DNA of 32,429 bases from Acidothermaceae bacterium (GTDB lineage: Bacteria; Actinomycetota; Actinomycetes; Acidothermales; Acidothermaceae). Shown one piece after another: positions 24,565 to 32,429 of the stretch. The stretch spans positions 1 to 32,429 of the forward strand of contig JAICLV010000006.1 in NCBI GenBank assembly GCA_025925185.1, given 5' to 3'. Below the pieces are notes generated by a model, which was not told where the DNA came from, searched no databases, and was given only the letters and a program-made list of their open reading frames with translations. Every line of letters begins with the position of its first letter. The first letter of the stretch is position 1. A program made the position numbers and the translations under genes.

Positions 24565-25589
24565 TGTCCGCCGCCACGGAGCGCGAGATCGCGGCGATGC
24601 GCCACGCGATCACGCTCGCCCGCCGCGGGCTCGGCTCGACGAGTCCCAATCCCATCGTCGGTTGCGTGATCTTGGACGACGCGCAGCGCGTCGTGGGCGA
24701 GGGCTTTCACCGCCGCGCGGGCGGTCCGCACGCCGAGGCGGCCGCGCTCAGGGCGGCGGGCGTTCGCGCGCGCGGCGGTACCGCAGTCGCGACGCTCGAA
24801 CCATGCCGCCACACCGGACGCACCGGCCCCTGCACGCAAGCCCTCATCGAGGCGGGCGTGACCCGGGTCGTCTACGCGGTGCCTGACCCGTCGCCAAGGG
24901 CGCGCGGCGGCGCCGACCAGCTGCGCTCCGCTGGCATCGAGGTCGTCGGCGGAGTGCTCGCCGACGAGGCTGCCCGGTCGAACGAGGCGTGGCTGCATTT
25001 CGCCAGCACCGGCAGGCCCTTCGTCACCTGGAAGTTCGCCGCAACGCTCGACGGCCGGACCGCCGCCGCCGACGGCACGAGCCGCTGGATCACCGGTGCG
25101 GCCGCTCGCGACGACGCGCATCGGCTTCGCGGCGAGCACGACGCCGTCATGGTCGGCAGCGGCACCGCGCTCGTTGACGACCCATCCCTGACGGTTCGCC
25201 GCGGTGTCTTGACATCGAGACAGCCGCTTCGGGTCGTGGTCGGACGACGCGAGCTCCCGTCGTCCGCGAAGGTTTTCGACGACGCCGCGCCGACGTTGAC
25301 GGTCAGGGAGCACGACCCTGACCTCGTGCTGAAAGAGCTCGCCGGTCGCGACGTCGTCAGTGTGTTGCTCGAAGGTGGCGCCACGTTGGCCGGCGCGTTC
25401 ATGCGCGCGGGCCGGGTCGACAAGGTGGTCGCCTACCTCGCGCCCGCGTTTCTCGGCGCGGGGAAGTCCGTGCTGGCCGACGCGGGAATCACCACGATCT
25501 CCGACATCTTGAGATGGCGTGTCGACGACGTCGAGGCCGTGGGTCGCGACCTGCGCTTGACCGCCCGACCGACGAGCGTAGGGGAGTAG
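24564..25589 (+). CDS. ribD: Bifunctional riboflavin deaminase/reductase RibD
   Basis: Catalyses the second and third riboflavin steps: deamination of the GTP-derived pyrimidine and reduction of the ribose side chain. It is 341 residues. The deaminase domain (about 1-145) has GLGSTSPNPIVGCVI and the zinc site with His56 and Glu58 (GGPHAEAAAL), then Cys81 and Cys90 (EPCRHTGRTGPC). The reductase domain (about 150-341) has VTWKFAATLDGRTAAADGTS, RWITG, MVGSGTALVDDPSLTVR and VLLEGGATLAGAF. ATG 24564 follows GAGGAG at good spacing. It is the first gene under the FMN riboswitch and is followed 5 nt later by ribE. Confidence 0.95.
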   Translation: MSAATEREIAAMRHAITLARRGLGSTSPNPIVGCVILDDAQRVVGEGFHRRAGGPHAEAAALRAAGVRARGGTAVATLEPCRHTGRTGPCTQALIEAGVTRVVYAVPDPSPRARGGADQLRSAGIEVVGGVLADEAARSNEAWLHFASTGRPFVTWKFAATLDGRTAAADGTSRWITGAAARDDAHRLRGEHDAVMVGSGTALVDDPSLTVRRGVLTSRQPLRVVVGRRELPSSAKVFDDAAPTLTVREHDPDLVLKELAGRDVVSVLLEGGATLAGAFMRAGRVDKVVAYLAPAFLGAGKSVLADAGITTISDILRWRVDDVEAVGRDLRLTARPTSVGE

Positions 25590-25594
25590 CGAGG

Positions 25595-26224
25595 TTGTTC
25601 ACCGGCATTGTCGAAGAGCTGGGCGCCATCGTGTCGGTCACCCCGACCGCCACGGGAGCAGACATCGCGGCGCGGTTGGAGATCGCCGGCCCGCGCGTCA
25701 CGAGCGACGTCGCGCCCGGCGATTCCGTCGCCGTTTCCGGCGTTTGTCTCACCGTCGTCGACGCGTCCGCCGGACGATTCACCACCGATGTCATGCGCGA
25801 GACCCTCGACCGCACCACGCTCGGCGCCGCGGCACCTGGCAGCGCCGTGAACCTCGAGCGCGCGGTCACCCTGCAGACCAGGCTCGGCGGCCACCTCGTG
25901 CAAGGACACGTCGACGGCACGGGCCGTATCGCCGCTCGCGAGCACACGCCACAGTGGGACGTCGTGCGCATCGAGATCCCTGGGTCGCTTGCGAGATACG
26001 TCGTCGAGAAGGGTTCGATCGCCGTTGACGGCGTCTCCCTCACGGTCGTCAGCTCGGACGACGAGGGGTTCACCGTCAGCCTGATACCGACGACGCTGCA
26101 ACGCACCACGCTGGGCGTGAAGGGCATCGGCGACAGCGTCAACCTCGAGGTTGACGTGATGGCGAAGTACGCCGAACGACTGATCGTGGGCCACCGGCTC
26201 GAAAGCGCCGGCGGTGTCGCGTGA
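25595..26224 (+). CDS. ribE: Riboflavin synthase, alpha chain (RibE)
   Basis: Dismutates two 6,7-dimethyl-8-ribityllumazine molecules to riboflavin. It is 209 residues with two lumazine-binding barrels (about 1-97 and 98-195). Each has its own hallmark: FTGIVEELG and SGVCLTVVD in the first, GGHLVQGHVDGTG and DGVSLTVVS in the second. The start is TTG 25595, immediately before the universally conserved FTGIVEE sequence, with GGGGAG (25581-25586) upstream; a longer frame back into ribD lacks support. The stop overlaps the transporter GTG by 4 nt. Confidence 0.94.
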   Translation: MFTGIVEELGAIVSVTPTATGADIAARLEIAGPRVTSDVAPGDSVAVSGVCLTVVDASAGRFTTDVMRETLDRTTLGAAAPGSAVNLERAVTLQTRLGGHLVQGHVDGTGRIAAREHTPQWDVVRIEIPGSLARYVVEKGSIAVDGVSLTVVSSDDEGFTVSLIPTTLQRTTLGVKGIGDSVNLEVDVMAKYAERLIVGHRLESAGGVA

Positions 26225-26912
26225 ACTGGCTCTACAACGCACAGCTGCACATTGGCCATCAGGCGATCTATTACCGTGAAATCATCGGGAACCTGCTCGG
26301 CCTAATTTCCGCGATCGGTGGCATGCGCCGACAGGTGTGGGCTTGGCCGATCGGGATTGTCGGCAACGTCTTTTTGTTCACCGTGTTCATGGGTAACGCG
26401 TTCGGCGACTCGACCCAGGCGCCGTTGCTCGGTCAAGCCGGCCGACAGATCTTCTTCATCATCACGAGCGTCTATGGCTGGCAGCGCTGGGCGAGCACTC
26501 GGCGCAGCGCGCCGACCGCGCCCGCTGTTTCGCCCCGCTGGGCCACCCGCGTAGAGCGGATCCTCTATCTCGTCGCGGCGGCCGTCGGCATCGGCGTTTG
26601 CTACATGGCGTTCCGGGTGATCGGCGAAGGGTTTCCCGTGCAGTGGTGGTACTACCTCGCGGATGCGTGGATTTTCGTGGGATCGATGGTCGCGACCTAT
26701 GCGATGGCGCGCGGCTGGATCGACTTCTGGCTGTGCTGGATCGCGGTCGATTTGGTTGGCGTCCCCGAGTTGATTCACTTCCGCTATTACCCGTCGGCCA
26801 CGCTGTACGCGATTTACGCGGGCTTCGTGATCTGGGGCTTCTTCGTGTGGCGCCGCGTGGCGCGCGTCGAAGCATCGCCGCCGCTCAGCCCGCTGCAAGA
26901 GGCGGTGAGCTG

Positions 26913-26913
<1 letters not shown>
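26221..26913 (+). CDS. ribM: PnuC-family transporter, probable riboflavin transporter (RibM/PnuX type)
   Basis: 230-residue polytopic membrane protein of the PnuC family with about seven hydrophobic helices. Diagnostic stretches are [45 protein letters not shown] and [20 protein letters not shown], then [20 protein letters not shown]. PnuC members carry nicotinamide riboside, thiamine or riboflavin. The position inside an FMN-riboswitch operon between ribE and ribBA matches RibM/PnuX riboflavin facilitators of actinobacteria. The substrate is therefore inferred from context. The GTG start overlaps the ribE stop (GTGA) and its stop overlaps the ribBA ATG by 1 nt. Confidence 0.9.
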
Positions 26914-28672
<1,759 letters not shown>

Positions 28673-28707
28673 CCTCACGTCGTCCCAAGTCTTCGAAAGG
28701 TTCTTCG

Positions 28708-29583
28708 ATGCTTTCCCTCGTCCTGCCGAAGGGCTCGCTTGAGCGCGCCACCCTCGACCTCTTCGAGGCCGCCAACCTCACGGTCAGCCGCGGCTCCGAG
28801 CGCGACTACCACGCCTCCATCGACGATCCGCGGGTCGGAACCGTGCGATTCCTTCGCCCGCAAGAGATCCCGACGTATGTCGACGAAGGTCTGTTCGACC
28901 TCGGCATCACCGGCCGCGACTGGATCACCGAGACCAACGCCGACGTCGTCTCGCTTGGCGAGCTCGAATACTCCAAGGCCACCAGCAATCCGGTGCGCAT
29001 CGTGCTCGCCGTCGTGAGCGACAACCCAGCAACCAGCGGGGCCGATTTGCCGAACGGCGTGCGCGTCTCAACCGAGTTTCCCGAGCTCACCCGCCGCTAC
29101 TTTGACCAGATCGGCGTCAAGGCGACGATCGTTCCCAGCTACGGCGCCACCGAGGCGAAGGTGCCCGACATCGTCGACGCGATCGTCGACTTGACCGAGA
29201 CCGGCACCAGCTTGAAGAAGCACGGGCTGAAAATCATCGACACGCTGCTCACGTCGCGCACCGAGCTCATCACCAACGCGACCGCGCACGGAGACGCCGA
29301 CAAGCGCGCCGCCATGGAAGACATCCTGCTGTTGCTCCGCGGCGCGATCCAGGCGCGGGGGAAGGTGCTGATCAAGCTCAACGTCTCCGACCGGCAGCTG
29401 CACGACGTGCTCGCCGTGCTGCCCGCGATGGGATCTCCCACCGTCACCGCGCTCGCCTCCGGCACCATGCACGCGGTCGAGTCGGTCGTCGCGAAAAAGG
29501 GCGTGAACACGCTCATCCCAACGCTGAAGGCAGCGGGAGCGCGCGACATCCTCGAGATGGACATCTCAAAGATCATCGAATAG
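28708..29583 (+). CDS. hisG: ATP phosphoribosyltransferase HisG (long form)
   Basis: First enzyme of histidine synthesis, joining ATP and PRPP. It is 291 residues, the long form with a C-terminal ACT-like regulatory domain (about 210-291: LLLRGAIQARGKVLIKLNVS, LASGTMHAVESVVAKKGVNT) that mediates feedback by histidine. The catalytic part has LVLPKGSLERATLDLFEAAN, DLGITGRDWI and the PRPP-binding DAIVDLTETGTSLKK. ATG 28708 follows AAAGG at 7-nt spacing; a longer frame overlapping ribH is rejected. It follows ribH after 35 bp, leaving no room for hisE, which commonly precedes hisG in actinobacteria. Confidence 0.95.
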   Translation: MLSLVLPKGSLERATLDLFEAANLTVSRGSERDYHASIDDPRVGTVRFLRPQEIPTYVDEGLFDLGITGRDWITETNADVVSLGELEYSKATSNPVRIVLAVVSDNPATSGADLPNGVRVSTEFPELTRRYFDQIGVKATIVPSYGATEAKVPDIVDAIVDLTETGTSLKKHGLKIIDTLLTSRTELITNATAHGDADKRAAMEDILLLLRGAIQARGKVLIKLNVSDRQLHDVLAVLPAMGSPTVTALASGTMHAVESVVAKKGVNTLIPTLKAAGARDILEMDISKIIE

Positions 29584-29665
29584 CGCGGACGACGGCCGCT
29601 TCGCGGAGTTGTACCGGGGGCATGCCCAGCGGGTCAGACATCTCGCACGGGCAAGGAGAAGTTCG

Positions 29666-29845
29666 ATGGACTTTGACGACATCACGAAGAAGGCCGGGGC
29701 CGAGGGCGGCAAGCTCGAGAACGAAGGCGAGCAGAAGGCGAAGCAGGAGTTCGAGAAGGAAGCGCCGAAGTACGAGCAAAAGGCCAAGACCGAGGGTGAG
29801 GACTGGGCCAAGAAGGAAGCCGAAGACCTCAAGTCCAAGTTCTAG
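29666..29845 (+). CDS. Small, highly charged hydrophilic protein of unknown function
   Basis: 59 residues, starting MDFDDITKKAGAEGGK. About half of the residues are Lys, Glu or Asp, with no hydrophobic core and heptad-like alternation (EGEQKAKQEFEKEAPKYEQK), suggesting an extended helix or disorder. Composition resembles LEA-like or small antitoxin-like (MT0933 type) proteins, but no family can be assigned. ATG 29666 has a clear AAGGAG (29653-29658) at 7-nt spacing, which is the main reason to accept the gene. It lies 82 bp after hisG and converges on the kinase gene downstream. No partner toxin is visible. Confidence 0.65.
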   Translation: MDFDDITKKAGAEGGKLENEGEQKAKQEFEKEAPKYEQKAKTEGEDWAKKEAEDLKSKF

Positions 29846-29875
29846 CGGAGTCGCTGCGGCGATCAGCCCAGACAA

Positions 29876-30484
29876 TCAGATCAGCGCAAAAAACTCGGCC
29901 TCAGCGTCGTGCCATCCGGCCGGATCGCCCGCCACCACCAGGTCGGCCCGCCTCCGCGTGACATCCGCAGCGAAGTGTGCGCGCTCGCCGATGATCCACT
30001 GCTCCCAGAAGTCGCGCATGTGCTCGCCGTCGCGCGCCAGGCCGCGGGCAAGCCGGACGTCGGACGGCGTGTCGACCCACACCGTCATCGCCAGCGCGTC
30101 GGCGAACGCGCTTTGCGCGGCCCCCACCCCCTCCACGACGACGACCGGCGCCGGCGCGACGTCGTGTCGCTCGGCGAACCGCTTCTCGACCCAGTCGTAG
30201 CGCTGGTACCGGCCCGGCTCGCCGCGCCGCAGCGGCTCGATCACCCCCGCCCGGAGCCGCGGCGCCCAGCCGAACTGGTTGTCCCAGCTCGCGAAGTCGT
30301 CCGTGTGCACAACCTGGACGGCGGCGGCGCCGTCGAAGCTGGCCGCGAGCCGCGTCGCGAACGTCGTCTTGCCGGCGCCACCCGGGCCGTCGACGGCGAC
30401 CAGCCGAACCGGCCCGCACGACGGCGGCAGCCCGGCGATCGATGCGGCTAAGTCGACAAAGCGACGCACCTCGAGGTGAGCCAT
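29876..30484 (-). CDS. P-loop kinase, uridine kinase-like
   Basis: 202-residue cytoplasmic nucleoside-kinase-like protein. Walker A GPGGAGKT is at residues 33-40, preceded by the strand VRLVAVDG. A substrate segment VVHTDDFASWDNQFGW corresponds to the HxDDF motif of uridine kinases and phosphoribulokinases, PVVVVEGVGA follows, and an Arg-rich lid (RLARGLARDG) is present. Phosphorylation of a nucleoside or similar small molecule is likely; the actual substrate is not evident. ATG 30484 was chosen over an in-frame start at 30526 because MAHLEVRRF begins a plausible first helix. A TACGGT box stands 10 nt upstream on the minus strand, so the transcript may be nearly leaderless. Divergent from infC. 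Confidence 0.82.
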   Translation of the reverse strand: MAHLEVRRFVDLAASIAGLPPSCGPVRLVAVDGPGGAGKTTFATRLAASFDGAAAVQVVHTDDFASWDNQFGWAPRLRAGVIEPLRRGEPGRYQRYDWVEKRFAERHDVAPAPVVVVEGVGAAQSAFADALAMTVWVDTPSDVRLARGLARDGEHMRDFWEQWIIGERAHFAADVTRRRADLVVAGDPAGWHDAEAEFFALI

Positions 30485-30518
30485 GGTGATCGCGACCGTA
30501 CCGCAGCGCACCGGCGCG

Positions 30519-30548
30519 CCGACCACGAGCGCGGCGCGCTGCTACGCT
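30519..30548 (+). promoter_or_regulatory. Candidate promoter of the infC-rpmI-rplT operon
   Basis: TACGCT (30543-30548) fits the actinobacterial -10 pattern TAnnnT, with a poor -35 (CCGACC, 30519-30524) at 18-bp spacing. It is the only good -10 in the intergenic region and would give a leader of roughly 240 nt. Confidence 0.35.
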
Positions 30549-30690
30549 GGTCGGGCGACCGGTGCCGCATCCGTGTGCGACACCCGCAAGTGGAGGCTCC
30601 GCATCACGCTTCCCACCTCGCTGACCAGGTCGGTCGGCAGGTCCGGTCGGCCGCGACGGCACCCGTAGGGCGTCGTCCGGCTTACTTGTG

Positions 30691-30720
30691 GAGCCCTCGC
30701 ATGCGCGTCGTGCGGGGCTC
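30691..30720 (+). terminator. Leader hairpin (possible attenuator) upstream of infC
   Basis: GAGCCCTCGCA (30691-30701) pairs with TGCGGGGCTC (30711-30720): ten base pairs with one bulged T, closing a 9-nt loop. It is followed by TTCGCATG rather than a T-run. Leaders of infC-rpmI-rplT operons are often sites of feedback by L20 or IF3 in other bacteria; attenuation here is inferred. Confidence 0.5.
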
Positions 30721-30723
30721 TTC

Positions 30724-30747
30724 GCATGTGAGTGCGCATGTGAGTGC
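30724..30747 (+). repeat. Perfect 12-bp tandem duplication in the infC leader
   Basis: GCATGTGAGTGC occurs twice back to back (30724-30735 and 30736-30747). Each copy contains ATGTGA, a start codon directly followed by a stop codon, 50-70 nt before the infC start. It directly follows the leader hairpin. Confidence 0.9.
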
Positions 30748-30797
30748 TAGGGCCCAGGCATGGCTGGCCGCACCTAACCAGACCCGTTGGAGGTCCC

Positions 30798-31667
30798 ATC
30801 AGCGTCGAGCCCCGCATCAACGACCGGATCCGCGTTCCCGAGGTACGGCTCGTCGGCCCAGGCGGCGAGCAGGTCGGCATCGTCCGCATCGAAGATGCTT
30901 TGCGTCTGGCAGAAGAAGCAGATCTCGATCTCGTCGAGGTCGCGCCCATGGCCCGCCCGCCCGTGGCCAAGCTCATGGACTACGGCAAGTTCAAGTACGA
31001 GTCCGCGGTCAAGGCCCGCGAGGCGCGCAAGAACCAGACGCAGACCGTCATCAAAGAGATGAAGCTGCGCCCGAAGATCGACACGCATGACTACGAGACC
31101 AAGAAGGGTCACGTCGTGCGGTTCCTCAAGGAAGGCGACAAGGTCAAGATCACCATCATGTTCCGCGGCCGCGAGCAGTCGCGGCCCGAGATGGGCGCCA
31201 GGCTGCTACAGCGGCTGGCCGAAGACGTCGTCGACCTCGGCTTCGTCGAGGCAGCGCCCAAGCTCGACGGCCGGAACATGATCATGGTGCTCGGGCCACA
31301 CAAGAAGAAGGCCGACTTCAAGGCTGAGCGCGCGGAACGCGCCGAGCATGCCGAGGCCGAACGCGCCGAGCACGCCGAGCACGCCGAGGCCGAACGCGCC
31401 GAGCACGCCGAGCGGGCGAGGAAGGCGACGCCGGCTCCGGCCGCGCAGGCCGCCGAGACGGCGGCAGCGCCAGCCGCGCCAGCCGCGCCAGCCGCGCCGG
31501 CCGCTCCCGTCAAGGACGCGGCCAAGACCGCGACCAAGGCGGCGGTGAAGAAGGCGCCCGCGAAGTCGGCCGAGACGGCAGTCGCCGAGAAGCCCGCGGC
31601 GAAGGCAGCGCCGGCGAAGCGGTCGTCGTCCAGCCACACGTCGTCGCCTGACAGCGCCGCATCCTGA
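30798..31667 (+). CDS. infC: Translation initiation factor IF-3, AUC start, with long repetitive C-terminal tail
   Basis: Binds the 30S subunit, prevents premature 50S joining and checks the start codon and initiator tRNA. The conserved core is residues 1-172: [36 protein letters not shown], then the C-domain [31 protein letters not shown] and [12 protein letters not shown] 117-residue tail follows, first Ala-Glu-Arg-His repeats, then Ala-Pro repeats, then a Lys/Ala-rich basic end. The reading frame begins best at ATC 30798, 4 nt after GGAGG (30789-30793). No ATG lies between that site and the conserved start of the protein; an in-frame GTG at 30744 falls in the leader repeat and has no ribosome site. 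Rare start codons on infC are known to allow autoregulation by IF3. First gene of infC-rpmI-rplT. Confidence 0.92.
   Translation: MSVEPRINDRIRVPEVRLVGPGGEQVGIVRIEDALRLAEEADLDLVEVAPMARPPVAKLMDYGKFKYESAVKAREARKNQTQTVIKEMKLRPKIDTHDYETKKGHVVRFLKEGDKVKITIMFRGREQSRPEMGARLLQRLAEDVVDLGFVEAAPKLDGRNMIMVLGPHKKKADFKAERAERAEHAEAERAEHAEHAEAERAEHAERARKATPAPAAQAAETAAAPAAPAAPAAPAAPVKDAAKTATKAAVKKAPAKSAETAVAEKPAAKAAPAKRSSSSHTSSPDSAAS
31347..31412 (+). repeat. 33-bp tandem repeat in the infC tail
   Basis: Two adjacent 33-bp copies (31347-31379 and 31380-31412) differ only at the third base (CAT versus CAC, silent). Each encodes 11 residues of the Ala-Glu-Arg-His segment, so the reading frame is preserved. The near identity points to recent duplication. 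Confidence 0.9.
31467..31502 (+). repeat. 9-bp tandem repeat encoding Ala-Ala-Pro in the infC tail
   Basis: GCGCCAGCC occurs three times (31467-31493) followed by GCGCCGGCC (31494-31502), giving an Ala-Pro-rich flexible linker between the charged repeats and the basic C-terminus of IF3. Confidence 0.85.
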
Positions 31668-31725
31668 TCCATCGCACGACCAGCACAGACCAGACCGCAG
31701 ACGCAGAAACGGAGAACACGGCGCC

Positions 31726-31920
31726 ATGCCGAAGATGAAGACCCACAGCGGATCCGCCAAGCGGTTCCGGATCAGCGGCAGCGGCAAGATCATGCGGCTG
31801 CGGGCCAACCGCAGGCACTACCTCGAGCACAAGCCCTCGACCCTCACCCGGCGACTCGATGGCGAGGTCCAGATGGCCCCGGCCGACGCTAAGCGAATCA
31901 AGAAGTTGCTCGGTCGCTAG
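31726..31920 (+). CDS. rpmI: Ribosomal protein L35 (bL35)
   Basis: Small basic protein of the 50S subunit, 64 residues, the usual length. It begins [20 protein letters not shown] and ends RIKKLLGR, with [18 protein letters not shown] in the centre, all typical of bL35. GGAGA (31711-31715) lies 10 nt before the ATG. It is the middle gene of the conserved infC-rpmI-rplT operon, 58 nt after infC and 65 nt before rplT. Confidence 0.97.
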   Translation: MPKMKTHSGSAKRFRISGSGKIMRLRANRRHYLEHKPSTLTRRLDGEVQMAPADAKRIKKLLGR

Positions 31921-31985
31921 ACCGGCCCGCCCTGACCGATCGAGCCTGTCCCAGGCCCAAGTAAGCCCAAGCAAGGAGTCTCCAC

Positions 31986-32366
31986 GTGGCACGCGTGAAG
32001 CGGGCGGTCAACGCCCACAAGAAGCGCCGAGTCGTACTCGAACGCGCCAGCGGTTACCGCGGCCAGCGGTCGCGGTTGTACCGCAAGGCGAAAGAACAGT
32101 TGCTGCACTCCGCGACCTACGCCTATCGCGACCGCAAGGCGCGTAAGGGCGACTTTCGCCGGTTGTGGATCCAGCGCATCAACGCCGCCGCGCGTTCGCA
32201 CGACATCACCTACAACCGGTTCGTCCAGGGCCTGAAGGCCGCCGGCGTCGAGGTCGACCGCAAGATCCTCGCTGAGCTGGCGGTCAACGACGACGCCGCG
32301 TTCGCGGCGCTCGTCGAGGTCGCGCGCGCCGCGCTGCCGGCTCCCGCCACCGAAACCGCAGCCTGA
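31986..32366 (+). CDS. rplT: Ribosomal protein L20 (bL20)
   Basis: Early-assembly 23S rRNA-binding protein of the 50S subunit, 126 residues. The N-terminus [20 protein letters not shown] and the following [18 protein letters not shown] form the extended basic helix. The globular C-domain has [40 protein letters not shown] and [12 protein letters not shown] short Ala/Pro/Thr tail is added. The GTG start (31986) has AAGGAG (31972-31977) at 8-nt spacing. In other bacteria L20 also represses its operon by binding leader RNA. Last gene before a strong terminator. Confidence 0.97.
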   Translation: MARVKRAVNAHKKRRVVLERASGYRGQRSRLYRKAKEQLLHSATYAYRDRKARKGDFRRLWIQRINAAARSHDITYNRFVQGLKAAGVEVDRKILAELAVNDDAAFAALVEVARAALPAPATETAA

Positions 32367-32388
32367 GCGTCACCATCAGAGCGGACGA

Positions 32389-32428
32389 CACCTTGGCTGA
32401 GCTGACCAACGTCAGCTCAGCCAAGGTG
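32389..32428 (+). terminator. Strong hairpin terminator after rplT
   Basis: CACCTTGGCTGAGCTGAC (32389-32406) and GTCAGCTCAGCCAAGGTG (32411-32428) pair perfectly over 18 bp around the loop CAAC. It starts 22 nt after the rplT stop. The window ends right after it, so any T-run cannot be seen. The stem symmetry would also allow termination from the other side. Confidence 0.9.
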
Positions 32429-32429
32429 A

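Larger units (their letters stand above)
30485..30797 (+). other. 313-bp intergenic region and infC leader
   Basis: No convincing protein gene is present between the kinase gene (minus) and infC (plus). It holds a possible infC promoter (TACGCT at 30543-30548), a long leader of about 240 nt, a strong hairpin (30691-30720), a 12-bp tandem repeat (30724-30747) and the infC ribosome site GGAGG (30789-30793). The leader length and structures suggest post-initiation control of the operon. Confidence 0.6.

Noticed and set aside
29622..30200. Ser/Arg-rich 192-residue plus-strand frame over the small charged protein and the kinase gene
   Set aside because: Composition (runs of Arg, Ser, Pro) is that of an out-of-frame reading, and it conflicts with two better-supported genes.
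31321..31502. Possible CRISPR-like or phage repeat array
   Set aside because: The repeats are in frame within infC, have no spacers and encode Ala/Glu/Arg/His and Ala/Pro repeats.

Overview
The window is from a high-GC Gram-positive bacterium, almost certainly an actinomycete (Actinomycetota). The evidence is the strong G/C bias at third codon positions, frequent GTG and TTG starts, a PASTA-domain Ser/Thr kinase, an Rv2175c-type DNA-binding protein, and gene orders familiar from actinomycetes (thiO-thiS-thiG facing an Rv2175c-like gene, thiE and metF; ribD-ribE-ribM-ribBA-ribH-hisG under an FMN riboswitch; infC-rpmI-rplT). The genus cannot be fixed from sequence reading alone. No tRNA, rRNA, IS element, prophage, integrase or CRISPR array was seen.

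Region 1 (1-7264, + strand) is a type IV pilus operon: a major pilin cut by the window edge, a strong intercistronic hairpin, then PilT, PilB and PilC, two prepilin-like minor subunits and a large cysteine-rich PilX-like protein. From pilT onward the genes overlap or are within 1 nt, which suggests translational coupling. Prepilin peptidase and PilM/N/O-type genes are not in the window.

Region 2 (7505-12738) holds a divergent FtsH-like membrane AAA+ metalloprotease (+). Convergent to it is a minus-strand group: TetR regulator, PASTA Ser/Thr kinase and endonuclease IV. Region 3 (12743-18084, + strand) starts at a palindromic divergent promoter shared with tetR. It carries a three-domain PEP-utilizing, rifampin-phosphotransferase-like enzyme, a four-helix DUF6220-like membrane protein and an MMPL/RND-type exporter, and is followed by a HAD phosphatase.

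Region 4 (18735-23415) is thiamine and one-carbon metabolism. A TPP riboswitch precedes thiO-thiS-thiG (minus), and an acidic small membrane protein lies upstream on the same strand. Divergently come the Rv2175c-like protein, thiE and metF. A SIMPL-domain exported protein follows.

Region 5 (24333-29583) is an FMN riboswitch followed by a complete riboflavin pathway operon: ribD, ribE, a PnuC/RibM-type transporter, ribBA and ribH. hisG follows without the hisE that usually precedes it. A 59-residue highly charged protein and a convergent uridine-kinase-like protein separate this from Region 6 (30543-32428). Region 6 is the translation operon infC-rpmI-rplT, with a structured leader, a non-canonical AUC start on infC, a repetitive C-terminal tail on IF3 and a perfect 18-bp terminator hairpin at the window's end.
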